Notes: generated by a model not told the origin, from the letters alone. Shown: positions 11,700-24,184, numbered from the stretch's first letter. The stretch is 55,236 nt of DNA from Chrysomallon squamiferum (GCA_012295275.1 CM022677.1:2045076-2100311), one strand, 5' to 3'. A program made the numbers and translations.

Positions 11700-13780
11700 C
11701 TAGTCCTTTACCTGACTCATACAGCAGAGTGGGACAATGCAGTATCAGAGACTGTAACAGTTGCTGTCTTCTCACAGTGCTGGAGTCAGGAATTGTTTTC
11801 CCAATCTACACATCAAACTGTGACATAGGAAATATGAGGTGTTAATGTTCAGAAAATATGTTTTGGTTCAACCAGTACATCAGTGTGTGTCTCTTAGGCT
11901 GATGTTTTCACTTCTATTGTGACAGTGTAAAGAAAAATTCCTGACAGACTGAGTAAATGTTTATATCTCTTACTGACTAGATCAAATGGGTGAAATCTGT
12001 TTTGTTTTTCAGTTTTTAAAATACAAATAAATAAATATATGTAATCAAATTCCTCAACTAGTCTGTGATTTTTAAATTATTTTCTCTCTGTGTTGCAGAT
12101 GTTTCATGTACTCACCCTGAATCAGAAAAGTCTAATAATTTTGTACAGCTACTAACATATAAGAATTTATAATGTTTATTAAGTTTCGGTTAATGTGCCA
12201 AAACTGTGTAAATAAAAATATTCCTTATCTTAGGATGTTTGATAATGCTAGCTAAAAATATTAAATTCAAAACAGAATACAAAATAATTTGAAATGTTTA
12301 TTTCGACAAAAAAACATTATATCAAAATATATATTTTCATATATAAAACATAATTTTAGAAAAATGTTATAAAAATCCTTGATTACAAATTGAAAAAAGC
12401 AAGGTATAATTGAACTTTTAAATTAAATTAGTTTTAAAATGTTTTATAAGGTTTTTAAGATGAGAGAAAAGGGTGCTGTAAAATATAAAAATACCAAGAT
12501 TTCTGATCTATCCAACAAAAGTATAATAATAAAATATTCAAATTAATGAAATAAAAAATACCAAGATATTTGTTTACAGAAAAAATAACAAATAACTTGT
12601 AATCTGAAAATTATTTATTCAGAAAATTTATAATTTCTGATTTTATCTTCCAAAAGAACAAAATGATCTACTTCCATTTTATGTTTTATTAAGATAAGTT
12701 TATTGGCTCTAATCTTTACCAGAAGTCTTAGTGTTCTTTGTTATTTTATACTTGGTGTAGATAATTCAGTAGACTAAAAAAAAAAAAAATTAAATTAAGA
12801 AATACAAAAAATAAAACAGAAAAGTCAAATTATCTCCCCTGGACCAAACAGCTTTATATAAAATGTGTATTTTATTTTGAAAGCAGTAATCAAGGATTTC
12901 TAGAAAATCATTTTTGAAACTTAAAGTCTTTTTTTTCACAGACCTAACTGAACTTGCTTCTGTGTCTGGTCCAAACATTATGTATATTGGTCTGTATGTA
13001 ACTATATCTTGTATGAACAACATTGTGACTTCCAGTCTGAAATCACAGTTTTATAAATTATTCAGTAAGTAGTCCATGACTCACACAAGTAATGTTTTTA
13101 AACTTTGGTTTGGTGTGGATTTTTCTAGAAGTTCTTAGTATTCTCCAAGCACTGAGCTTCTTTTTATTTTTTGTTGAGATATTTCATCTTCTGCTATTTC
13201 TTCTGCTTGCTTAGTTCAGTGTGATCAGAAAACTTGAAACATTTGGAGGCAAACTCAAGAAGCCATTTAGAATGAACAGATGATTATCATTAACACTTCT
13301 CACTATAAACAATCCTGAAATATTTAAAACAAAAATAAATGTATTTTTATTAAAACAAAAATAATACTCAGAATTCTATAAACAGTATTAATATGTCCTG
13401 ATTATAAAAGTCTACCTCTGAATTTGTATTATGTAAAATGAAGACTAGATAAAATTCAAATCCGATGTTTTCTGACTTAATAGTAGATTTGAGATGAGAA
13501 GTAACAGATTTTTGTATCAATCTTGAGTTTGTCAGTCTGCTACTTCTGTATTAAAGAATGTACACTTGAAACTGAACATAAAAATAGCTGTCTTAATTAA
13601 CAGAGGTAGAGGGTTTTTCTCTTACAATGTTATCAAAAATAGTAATTAATAACTATTGTCTGAAACAGACCATTTAAAATTAATTTTGACACTTCATGGT
13701 TACCGAAAGGCCTTAGGGAAAAGTTTATTAAAATATGTGAGAGAAAAGTTTACATTTATTTACCAGTCAAGCAGACAGTT
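11700..13780. other. AT-rich inter-pseudogene stretch
   Basis: Separates the convergent CAMSAP (plus) and DHX8 (minus) pseudogenes. A splice-acceptor-like TTGCAG before GATGTTTCATGTACTCACCC near 12100 may mark a further decayed CAMSAP exon. Otherwise nothing recognised. Confidence 0.45.
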
Positions 13781-13936
13781 AAACTAAAATGATGTCAAGA
13801 ATCTGCTGTAAATAGATTTCTGTACTCTGTGTACAACACCAGCTTGTGTCCAAAACATCAGACATGACATTCATACATTTAAAACAAAAATGTCAGTAAT
13901 AATATTACAAATGTGATGTACATACAGTTTACTTAC

Positions 13937-14828
13937 CAATCACTCAGTTTGTTAAAACAGCACTCATGTAAAACATCTGATGGTCTGTAACTGTCCTGTG
14001 ATTTCTTTGCTGTAAGAATCTTCTGTAAATAGATTTCTGTACTCTGTGGTGATTCTGATATAACATCCAGCTTGTTTCTGAAAATAAAACATTAAATTGT
14101 ACATTTTTGTAGAACAACTATTATAATTTTATTTCTTCACTTGAATTAGAAATGATGTTTTCAACGAATATATATCTTGAGTGAAATAAAATTTAACTGA
14201 AATAAAATAAAGTCAAATTATATTTATTAAAATATTTGTTGTTGTTCCTGTAGTTTTGATTATCTGGATGGATGTGTGTGTTTAACACAAGTTTGAACAA
14301 ATCAAATCAGAACCTTTAAGTTTGAATCTAATAATTTTAAAAATAGAATATCATTATTTTTATTTTTTACTTTTTTAAATTGATAACAAATAAAATCTAT
14401 TATCTTTATCTTATTTTAAATTTTAAATTTAAAACTTTCTAAAATACATGTTCAATTGACTATTTCCTCTTAAAGCTATGTTATCACAGTTGCTAAATTA
14501 ATGACAAAGTCTGTATTTACAAGTAAACAATAAAAATATATATAATAATATTAATATTAAAACATTCTCAGGTGAAATTAAGTAATTTATTATTTTAAAA
14601 TTTATAAAATCTGGTAGTAAACTGAATTACCTGTCCATTATACCAAGCATCTGTTTACAAACATGTTGAGTACATCTGAGTGTCTGAGTCTGTACAAATT
14701 TCTCTTAACAGTCAGGACTGGAGAAGTGATTGTTCTTCACTGAACTGTGCACTACACACATGGTCAAGTGGTCATCCTTGGCCTGAAGGAACCTGGCATT
14801 TTTTCTGGACAGAAAAAGATTGTTTATC
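13937..14828 (-). pseudogene. DHX8/PRP22 RNA helicase pseudogene, C-terminal exons, copy 1
   Basis: DHX8 (yeast Prp22) is the DEAH-box ATPase that releases mature mRNA from the spliceosome. Two exons are visible on the minus strand with splice borders. Exon 14631-14828 encodes a DKQS start, then after a frameshift RFLQAKDDHLTMCVVHSSVK, later KQMLGIMDR; exon 13937-14077 continues in phase with NKLDVISESPQSTEIYLQKI. These correspond to the helicase-associated and OB-fold region of DHX8 (its DKQ, GDHLTLL and KQMLGIMDRHKLDV landmarks). Lesions: one extra base in an A6 run early in the first exon and TAA (14705-14707) where Tyr is expected after Cys. Both are shared with copy 2. The upstream exon found in copy 2 would fall inside the assembly gap. 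A partial second copy of the 13937-14077 exon lies at about 13795-13860. Confidence 0.82.
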
Positions 14829-15036
14829 CTGTAAAAGTGATAATTTACATTTATCATTGATAAACCGTAACAATAAAATTAGTTAACTAAAAAATTTAAC
14901 ATTTATTATTGATAAATCTAATAAATAAAATAATAGATAAAAAATAATTAAAAAAAAAAAAAGTATAAAATTTATCATTGGTAATCTCTGGAAACAAAAA
15001 CAAATTACTATTTAAATATCACCTAAAATATTAAAA

Positions 15037-15236
15037 NNNNNNNNNNNNNNNNNNNNNNNNNNNNNNNNNNNNNNNNNNNNNNNNNNNNNNNNNNNNNNNN
15101 NNNNNNNNNNNNNNNNNNNNNNNNNNNNNNNNNNNNNNNNNNNNNNNNNNNNNNNNNNNNNNNNNNNNNNNNNNNNNNNNNNNNNNNNNNNNNNNNNNNN
15201 NNNNNNNNNNNNNNNNNNNNNNNNNNNNNNNNNNNN
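15037..15236. other. Assembly gap (200 N)
   Basis: Exactly 200 undetermined bases, the size usual for a placeholder of unknown length. It sits at the right end of duplication copy 1. Confidence 0.98.
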
Positions 15237-15600
15237 GCAAGCTATTGTTGGGAGAAGAATCCCTGCATTTCAATGATCCTTCTAGCAAAGCTTGCCTTGT
15301 CAAGCCAGCTTTAAAACAAAAATCTCCAATACCTTCAGTATCCACCAATTTTTCAAGGAAGCCTGCAGCTTCAACTGGAGTCTGTATTTTCAGAAATGTT
15401 GTTGAGGCACATTCTGTTAAATACTCAGTTGATAGGCTACTGATGGACTAGTGAATTTCCTGATAAATTTTTCAGTCTCTTCCCATGTCTTGTTGCCTTC
15501 TTCTTTCAGCAGTTTCACTTGTACCAGAAGTCTGTTCATGATTTCCACCTTTTCTTCTTCCTTTGCCTGTCTGCAGGAAAGCACTCTTCTAATTTCAATA
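15237..15600 (-). pseudogene. Unidentified decayed exon next to the gap
   Basis: Minus-strand protein-like sequence in two frames separated by a one-base shift near 15420: first EEEKVEIMNRLLVQVKLLKE and TWEETEKFIRKFTSPSVAYQ, then YLTECASTTFLKIQTPVEAA and LEKLVDTEGIGDFCFKAGLT. Amino-acid use is that of a conserved helical, possibly TPR-like, protein rather than random AT-rich sequence. I do not recognise the family. It is cut by the gap and has no counterpart in duplication copy 2, so it belongs to sequence between the copies. Confidence 0.5.
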
Positions 15601-17094
15601 CAAATAAATCAGTGGAATTAATGTCACTGCAGGAATGTTTCACCCAGCTGCAATATATATATAGTTTAAAAGTTAACGGTCATCTGGAGTTTATCAACAC
15701 TTAAACTGATTTTAAAACTTCATTTTTTGCTTTATCATTTTATCATTTAATATTTACGATATTAAAAAAATCCTAATTATAAAAAAAAATCCTTTTTTAT
15801 TTTATTCAACATTTGAGCAATAATACTGGTTTTCTGGCTTTTTTTTATATTCACGATCCTTAATTTTCCCGTTTATCGTGAGCATTTTGCAGAGTAAAAC
15901 AGTTGCCTTTGCTTAGAGCAGAACAAACAGTAATGAACAGGGATGTTTGCTTGAGTGTTGTAGAGTGTGAAGGTTAGAAACAGAATAGTGAATCTATCTG
16001 ATTTGCACTTTAGCAGTCAGTTATGTCATATTTTATTATTTACTATCAGAAAAACATATTACTGTAATTCAAACTAAGAACTCGAAATAAAGTTTACCAT
16101 TTTACAAGGTTTAAAAAAATTAACTGTTATATGTGGAAAAAACATCTTTATGTAGTTAACTGTTAAAGTGCAAATCTTATCTAATTTGCAGTTGTGCAGA
16201 GAAAGTCTGATTGTAATCATAACTGGATACACAGCTACTGTGACAAAGATGGATGATCTTGTCTTTCTCTAACATAAAACCTGATTATCTATGAACCTAT
16301 TTTCATTAGCTGCATTTGTTTACATATATTAACTATAGATACTTTATTAATGTATATTTTTTATACAATCTATACTCTTTCAGATTATCTAGTTCATATA
16401 TATATATATATATAAATAGAGAAAATATAAAATAATGACAAATATTAGAGAGGTTTAGCATAGACATAATGTGTTCATATATCTGATTACATATGGACCT
16501 TACAATACAGGTCATATATGTAACTCACTTTCAGTTTAGCTTCCACATAAAACACTAAGTTTGTATCAAAATAGTTCAAGAAAGGGAAGTAACTATAGCT
16601 CTAGAACTCTTAAAAAGCTTTATTTGAATATATGTAGCTTTGGTTTTAACATGTATATAAAACACATTGTTTATATTGCCAAATGACCAAAATCAATTAC
16701 TGGTTCTCCATAGTTTTTGAAAGAAAAATGCAAGCAAATTTTATTCAGATAAATATTCATAGTCTTGTTCATATCAAAGTTATCAAAGATGCCTTTGAGT
16801 GATTTTAATCTGTTTTTATTTTTTTTTTCTTATACATAATTTAATATGAAAATACATTTTTTGAAAATTTTGTAACATACAAGTTATTTGTTATTTGTTT
16901 CTCTTACAGTAGCATAGTACACACAAAACTACAGACTGGCTAGAATTTTTGTTTGCAAACAAATACATTTTCAGTCTATTTCTCAGCAAGAATCTAAACA
17001 ACATTTTAAGGTAATATAAGGGTCATCAACATTAATTTACTACTTTTCAAGCATATATTAGTTTGAATTTAGCACCTGAAATTGTAATCTCATT

Positions 17095-17895
17095 CAGCCA
17101 AAGGTACGCAAGTCCAACCACAGCTTTTTTGGAGAGAAGAGATCTGTCTTTAGCAATCATTTATGTGAAATGCACATATGTAAGTACTTCACTATGCATA
17201 AACATGCACATTTAGGCATGTCCTATATTGAGAAGATCTCACAAAAAAGACAATACAGATTTGGTATATGAAAGTTACGTCTATGCTAAACCTCTCTATT
17301 AAATAAATATGTATTAATAATTATAACTACCAATATATGAAAATAATTAACGTTCTCTTTGACTGTCTGCAATACCTGTTTACAGGGAAGTGTGCAATGA
17401 CAAACATTCAATGACAGTTTCTAAATTGTAAAAAAGTTATGTTGCATTAATAGCCAAGATGTGGCCAAGATTTTAAATGGTCAGTTTACAGCTCTTTTCT
17501 GATTTTGTTTTTCACCACATATGCTGGAATCTTGGCTAGGGGCTTCTTCACTTTGATTTTGTGGTTTTCACCACATATGCAGGAATCTTGTAGCTAGGGG
17601 CTTCTCTGATTTTTTTGTGGTCTTCACCACTTTGAATTTTGTGGTTTTCACCATTTTATGCAGGAGGAATCTTGTAGCTAGGGGCTTAGGGGTTGTGAGA
17701 CGGTTAAAGTAAAAATCCTTGGTTTGGGAGCAACGAACTGGCTGTTCTGTTTGATGGACACAGAGGCAATGGGGAGGTGTGAGGGAGAACATGAAACTTT
17801 GGCCTTGTTTTTATAAGCATTTGGCTGCATGATGTTGTAAGAAACATTTCTCCTTGTTTTGTTTTGTTTCTTTGATGTTGTCATTAGGCAGTGTA
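17095..17895. other. Insertion in copy 2, left part
   Basis: Sequence absent from copy 1, beginning at the CAGCCAAAGGTACGCAAGTC junction. It includes a degenerate tandem repeat at 17500-17695 and no recognised gene. Confidence 0.5.
17500..17695. repeat. Degenerate tandem repeat, three units
   Basis: GTGGTTTTCACCACATATGC and AATCTTGTAGCTAGGGGCTT recur; AGGGGCTT occurs near 17537, 17596 and 17681, so unit length is irregular (about 60-85 bp). Confidence 0.7.
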
Positions 17896-18683
17896 ATGTG
17901 TGTCATTAACAACATACTGTTTAATCTGTGTGTGTGTCATTAACAACATACTGTTTAATCTGTGTGTGTGTCATTAACAACATACTGTTTAATCTGTGTG
18001 TGTGTCATTAACAACATACTGTTTAATCTGTGTGTGTGTCTTTAACAACATACTGTTTAATCTGTGTGTGTGTCATTAACAACATACTTAATCTGTGTGT
18101 GTGTCTTTAACAACATACTGTTTAATCTGTGTGTGTGTCTTTAACAACATACTGTTTAATCTGTGTGTGTGTGTGTCTTTAACAACATACTGTTTAATCT
18201 GTGTGTGTGTCTTTAACAACATACTGTTTAATCTGTGTGTGTGTCATTAACAACATACTGTTTAATCTGTGTGTGTCTTTAACAACATACTGTTTTTAAT
18301 CTGTGTGTCTTTAACAACATACTGTTTAATCTGTGTGTGTGTCTTTAACAACATACTGTTTAATCTGTGTGTGTGTCTTTAACAACATACTGTTTAATCT
18401 GTGTGTGTGTCTTTAACAACATACTGTTTAATCTGTGTGTGTGTCTTTAACAACATACTGTTTAATCTGTGTGTGTGTCTTTAACAACATACTGTTTAAT
18501 CTGTGTGTGTGTCTTTAACAACATACTGTTTAATCTGTGTGTGTGTCTTTAACAACATACTGTTTAATCTGTGTGTGTGTCTTTAACAACATACTGTTTA
18601 ATCTGTGTGTGTGTCTTTAACAACATACTGTTTAATCTGTGTGTGTGTCTTTAACAACATACTGTTTAATCTGTGTGTGTGTC
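17896..18683. repeat. 34-bp satellite, about 23 copies
   Basis: Head-to-tail array of a 34-bp unit built from AACAACATACTGTTTAATCT and a (GT)n run followed by CWTTA. The first few units carry CATTAAC; nearly all later ones carry CTTTAAC, with one late CATTAAC. The (GT)n part varies by two to four bases in some units. There are no unique spacers, so it is a satellite and not a CRISPR array. Confidence 0.95.
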
Positions 18684-18736
18684 TTGGGCAATTTCATATG
18701 TAAATAAGAACAATTAAAATATCCTCAAAGCAGAGA

Positions 18737-18818
18737 AAAATGTATTTATCCGACAAATGTAGATCGATAAATATATATATATCTATATCGATCTACATTT
18801 GTCAGATAAATGCATTTT
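18737..18818. repeat. 33-bp inverted repeat (hairpin)
   Basis: Arms 18737-18769 and 18786-18818 are complementary with two mismatches around a TA-rich 16-nt loop; the core is ACAAATGTAGATCGATA. The right-arm end CAGATAAATGCATTTTGTT also begins copy 3 at about 31046. Confidence 0.85.
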
Positions 18819-18893
18819 GTTATAAAAATTAATAAACTTTATATTTACTATTGATGTTAAATATTTTGTTTAGGTCACTGTAGTATTATTCAG

Positions 18894-19950
18894 GTGCTGT
18901 CTAGAAAGTGAATTTACATCATGGAGAAGGATGAATCAGCTGTTACAGAAACCATTCTCAGTTGTGAGTTTAATTTATTTTTTTTTTTGTGTTGTCAACA
19001 GAAAAATAAGTTTTGTAATAGTTCTTAATTAATTATAAAATAGTGTAATAATATTTAGTTATTTGCTGTTGTTTTGTTGCATTACTCGGTCACATAATTT
19101 ATTAATCACAAAGCATGTCGGAAGTATTAGTTATTTATTTATAACTGTTTGTTTATTATTGCTTTTTACTTTTTAGCTCTAATTGATGTGCTGATGTTGG
19201 TGTATACCAGTGAATTTGTTTCAGTAGAACATGCTGTTCAAGCCATTAGGTATGTGGTTGTTTTTATTTATTCATTTATTTATTTTTTTTTTTATATTAT
19301 CTTGTTAAATACTAAAATTTGAAATCATTTTTCTAATTAAAATGAGTTTGTTTGGCTCTGTTAAAGTTTATTATTTTTTTTTTTTGATAATATATGGTAA
19401 ATTAGATTTCAGTTAAAGCTGAGATGTATTTAAAGGCATTCATCCTTCTGCTTTGATTACTAAGTGATAGTTGAAAAGAAGGATAAGTATTATGATGATT
19501 GCAGTTAAATTTGTAAATGTAAGAATGTATGAGAGAAGGAGAGAAGATGAAGGATGGCAAGTTGATGTTGTTTGTGTTGAAGTTTCCTTACCCTCTGTTC
19601 CTGTTGCAGAAGATAGTGATGTTGATGGTTCTGTGATGGTTTACATGGACAGAAACAACATGTAAACGGCAGAGTGCTGTTGAAGTCTGTGTTCTTGGGA
19701 AAATAAGCTGATGTTTGTTTAAACACTTCATTTGTTATGCTGCCAAATGAAAGCACTTGGCAGATGACTGAGAGGACAGTGCATGACGGTGGCAAACACA
19801 ACAGCCAGGAAGTTGAAGAGCAGGTGACGTCTGAAACTGAAGCTGGATGAGAAGAGAAAGGAAACAGAGAGAAGAAAACAGCAGAACAAGATGAGACAGA
19901 AACTTGGGAAGGCAGTGTTCATGAGAGAGATGTCTCGCCACACTGACGAT
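18894..19950 (+). pseudogene. CAMSAP/Patronin-like pseudogene, copy 2 (internally deleted)
   Basis: First exon 18894-18963 keeps VLSRK, TGA (18909-18911), IYIMEKDESAVTE but has a private 20-bp deletion near its end. Second exon 19177-19249 begins inside the LIDVLM segment, having lost its first bases. The region then jumps near 19565 to the equivalent of 11300 in copy 1, so the CH third exon, linker exons and most of the long exon are gone. The tail with EVSLPSVPVAEDSDVDGSVM and the coiled-coil segment (to about 19945) remains. The 64-codon frame at 19471-19665 is a chimaera made by this deletion, not a gene. Confidence 0.8.
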
Positions 19951-20429
19951 ACGAAGGACTGAGCTAGTCCTTTACCTGACTCATACAGCAGAGTGGGACA
20001 ATGCAGTATCAGAGACTGTAACAGTTGCTGTCTTCTCGCAGTGCTGGAGTCAGGAATTGTTTTCCCAATCTACACATCAAACTGTGACATAGGAAATATG
20101 AGGTGTTAATGTTCAGAAAATATGTTTTGGTTCACCCAGTACATCAGTGTGTGTCTCTTAGGCTGATGTTTTCACTTCTATTGTGACAGTGTAAAGAAAA
20201 ATTCCTGACAGACTGAGTAAATGTTTATATCTCTTACTGACTAGATAAAATGGGTGAAATCTGTTTTGTTTTTCAGTTTTTAAAATACAAATAAATAAAT
20301 ATATGTAATCAAATTCCTCAACTAGTCTGTGATTTTTTAATTTTATTTTCTCTCTGTGTTGCAGATGTTTCATGTACTCACCCTGAATCAGAAAAGTCTA
20401 ATAATTTTGTACAGCTACTAACATATAAG

Positions 20430-22190
20430 AATTTATAATGTTTATTAAGTTTCGGTTAATGTGCCAAAACTATGTAAATAAAAATATTCCTTATCTTAGG
20501 ATGTTTGATAATGCTAGCTAAAAATATTAAATTCAAAACAGAATACAAAATAATTTGAAATGTTTATTTCGACAAAAAAACATTATATCAAAACTACTTT
20601 TTCATATAAAAAACATAATTTTAGAAAAATGTTATAAAAATCCTTGATTACAAATTGAAAAAAGCAAGGTATAATTGAACTTTTAAATTAAATTAGTTTT
20701 AAAATGTTTTATAAGGTTTTTAAGATGAGAGAAAAGGGTGCTGAAAAATATAAAAATACCAAGATTTCTGATCTATCCAACAAAAGTATAATAATAAAAT
20801 ATTCAAATTAATGAAATAAAAAATACCAAGATATTTGTTTACAGAAAAAATAACAAATAACTTGTAATCTGAAAATTATTTATTCAGAAAATTTATAATT
20901 TCTGATTTTATCTTCCAAAAAAACAAAATGATCTACTTCCATTTTATGTTTTATTAAGATAAGTTTATTGGCTCTAATCTTTACCAGAAGTCTTAGTGTT
21001 CTTTGTTATTTTATACTTGGTGTAGATAATTCAGTAGACTAAAAAAAAAAAAAAATTAAATTAAGAAATACAAAAAATAAAACAGAAAAATCAAATTATC
21101 TCCCCTGGACCAAACAGCTTTATATAAAATGTGTATTTTATTTTGAAAGCAGTAATCAAGGATTTCTAGAAAATCATTTTTGAAAATTAAAGTTTTTTTT
21201 TTTCACAGACCTGACTGAACTTGCTTCTGTGTCTGGTCCAAACATTATGTATATTGGTCTGTATGTAACTATATCTTGTATGAACAACATTGTGACTTCC
21301 AAGTCTGAAATCACAGTTTTATAAATTATTCAGTAAGTAGTCCATGTCTCACACAAGTAATGTTTTTAAACTTTTGTTTGGTGTGGATTTTTCTAGAAGT
21401 TCTCAGTATTCTCCAAGCATTGAGCTTCTTTTTATTTTTTGTTGAGATATTTCATCTTCTGCTATTTCTTCTGCTTGCTTAGTTCAGTGTGATCAGAAAA
21501 CTTGAAAAATTTGGAGGCAAACTCAAGAAGCCATTTAGAATGAACAGATGATTATCATTAACACTTCTCACTATAAACAATCCTGAAATATTTAAAACAA
21601 AAATAAATGTGTTTTTATTAAAACAAAAATAATACTCAGAATTCTATAAACAGTATTAATATGTCCTGATTATAAAAGTCTACCTCTGAATTTGTATTAT
21701 GTAAAATGAAGACTAGATAAAATTCAAATCCGATGTTTTGTGACTTAATAGTAGATTTGAGATGAGAAGTAACAGATTGTAGTATCAATCTTGAGTTTGT
21801 CAGTCTGCTACTTATGTATTAAAGAATGTACACTTGAAACTGAACATAAAAATAGCTGTCTTAATTAACAGAGGTAGAGGGTTTTTCTCTTACAATGTTA
21901 TCAAAAATAGTAATTAATAACTATTGTCTGAAACAGACCATTTAAAATTAATTTTGACACTTCATGGTTACCGAAAGGCCTTAGGGAAAAGTTTATTAAA
22001 ATTTGTGAGAGAAAAGTTTACATTTATTTACCAGTCAAGCAGACAGTTAAACTAACATGATGTGAAGAATCTGCTGTAAATAGATTTCTGTACTCTGTGT
22101 ACAACACCAGCTTGTGTCCAAAACATCAGACATGACATTCATACATTTAAAACAAAAATGTCAGTAATAGTATTACAAATGTGATGTACA
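20430..22190. other. AT-rich stretch, copy 2 equivalent of 12180-13780
   Basis: Near-identical to copy 1 by eye; no gene recognised. Confidence 0.5.
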
Positions 22191-22204
22191 TACAGTTTAC
22201 TTAC

Positions 22205-23813
22205 CAATCACTCAGCCTGTTAAAACAGCACTCATGTAAAACATCTGATGGTCTGTAACTGTCCTGTGATTTCTTTGCTGTAAGAATCTTCTGTAAATAG
22301 ATTTCTGTACTCTCTGGTGATTCTGATATAACATCCAGCTTGTTTCTGAAAATAAAACATTAAATTGTACATTTTGTAGAACAACTATTATAATTTTATT
22401 TCTTCACTTGAATTAGAAGTGATGTTTTCAACGAATATATATCTTGAGTGAAATAAAATTTAACTGAAATAAAATAAAGTCAAATTATATTTATTAAAAT
22501 ATTTGTTGTTGTTCCTGTAGTTTTGATTATCTCGGGATGGATGTGTGTGTTTAACACAAGTTTGAACAAATCAAATCAGAACCTTTAAGTTTGAATCTAA
22601 TAATTTTAAAAATAGAATATCATTATTTTTATTTTTTACTTTTTTAAATTGATAACAAATAAAATCTATAATCTTTATCTTATTTTAAATTTTAAATTTG
22701 AAACTTTCTAAAATACATGTTCAATTGACTATTTCCTCTTAAAGCTATGTTATCACAGTTGCTAAATTAATGACAAAGTCTGTATTTACAAGTAAACATT
22801 AAAATTATATATAATAATATTAATAATAAAACATTCTCAGGTGAAATTAAGTAATTTATTATTTTAAAGTTTATAAAATCTGGTAGTAAACTGAATTACC
22901 TGTCCATTATACCCAGCATCTGTTTACAAACATGTTGAGTACATCTGAGTGTCTGAGTCTGTACAAATTTCTCTTAACAGTCAGGACTGGAGAAGTGATT
23001 GTTCTTCACTGAACTGTGCACTACACACATGGTCAAGTGGTCATCCTTGGCCTGAAGGAACCTGGCATTTTTTCTGGACAGAAAGAGCTTGTTTATCCTG
23101 TAAAGTGATAAATTACATTTATCATTGATAAACCATAACAATAAAATTAGTTAACTAAAAAAATTTATCATTTATTATTGATAACTCTAATAAATAAAAT
23201 AATAGTTAATTAAAAAAAAAAAAAAAAAAAAGTATAAAATTTATCATTGGTAATCTCTGGAAACAAAAACAAATTACTATTTAAATATCACCTAAAATAT
23301 TAAAAATACAAATAATTTAGTCAGAATAAATTTATTTTACTCAGGTTTTTCTGTATTTTATTATTGTTCATAATAACCAACAAAAAGGAAACTGAAAGCT
23401 TTAAGTTTTTTTCCAATTTAGTGACAAAACTCTCATTGTGTCAAACATTTGTATTAAAAAAGATTACTTCCCCAAATAAAAAAAATTAATAATAATAATA
23501 ATCTTTAGGAAGAATGAAAAGTGATTTATTTTATTTATGCATCTTCAAAACATAGGATGTTGTATGTAAAATGTGTTTAATAATAATTTTTTTTTTTTTT
23601 TTCTTATGTCCAAAAGATTGGATGTTTAATGTTATAGTAGCTTAATCATATCTGTGATACGAATACAAAAAATGAATTTCAAACCTCTGGTCTGTATAAA
23701 ACATTCTGCACAGACAACACAGACACAACTGTGATAATTCCAGAACTACAGGCCAAGTGAAATGACATGACAAACATCTTGGACAATATGGACTCCAGTG
23801 GAAATTCAACCAT
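22205..23813 (-). pseudogene. DHX8/PRP22 RNA helicase pseudogene, C-terminal exons, copy 2
   Basis: Three consecutive minus-strand exons. 23685-23813 is exactly 43 codons: [20 protein letters not shown] then [13 protein letters not shown], matching the winged-helix/ratchet region of DHX8 (its [20 protein letters not shown] landmark). 22900-23097 starts in phase with DKQALSVQKK, closer to DHX8 than copy 1, then shifts frame in an A6 run and meets TAA at 22974-22976. 22205-22345 encodes NKLDVISESPQSTEIYLQKI. The order of exons and phases follows the helicase C-terminal domain. Shared lesions with copy 1 place inactivation before the duplication. No motor-domain motifs (DEAH, SAT) are present in the window. 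Confidence 0.85.
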
Positions 23814-23814
23814 C

Positions 23815-24180
23815 TGTAAATACAAAATAAATATATAACATAAATATACATCATTAATAGTTTGAATTTTATTATTATTATATGAAAAAATAATAATATA
23901 AATACCAGCAGGAATGCTATTACCTAATATATAAAAATGTCTTTTACACATAATAACAATTAACATTTTAAATTAATTTTTTAATATACCTATTTTAGTA
24001 TCTACTTCATAACATCTGGTATATTAAAAATGTGTACATACAATACACATATATATTTAAAATATTACTTAGCAAAAAAAAAAAAAAAAATTGTGTACAT
24101 GTATATATTTCTAAATGTTGCTAAGAAAAATAAATGATATATAAAATTATATATAATAATTAATATAGTATAATTATTAA
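23815..24180. other. AT-rich intergenic
   Basis: Upstream side of the DHX8 remnant; poly-A runs and TA-rich sequence, nothing recognised. Confidence 0.5.
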
Positions 24181-24184
24181 TATA

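Larger units (their letters stand above)
5613..15036 (+). repeat. Segmental duplication copy 1
   Basis: Starts at CAGGGATGTTTGCTTGAGTG and matches copy 2 (15937-23305) in the same orientation: 5613-6900 with 15937-17090; 6903-7630 with 18870-19560; about 11300-15036 with 19570-23305. The last block differs by only a few substitutions per 100 bases by eye. The right end runs into the N gap, so its true limit is unknown. It carries the CAMSAP pseudogene (plus) and DHX8 pseudogene (minus). Copy 2 lacks the 7630-11300 interval. Confidence 0.9.
15937..23305 (+). repeat. Segmental duplication copy 2
   Basis: Direct-orientation partner of 5613-15036. Relative to copy 1 it lacks the 7630-11300 interval (junction near 19565) and carries an extra block at about 17095-18868 with tandem repeats and a 34-bp satellite. 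A 20-bp deletion within the first CAMSAP exon is private to this copy. Confidence 0.9.

Noticed and set aside
17896-18683. Regularly repeated 34-bp units resembling a CRISPR array
   Set aside because: Units are head to tail with no unique spacers, contain GT runs, and the host is an animal genome.
19471-19665. 64-codon open frame as a gene
   Set aside because: It spans the 3.7-kb deletion junction in duplication copy 2 and fuses unrelated intron and exon sequence.
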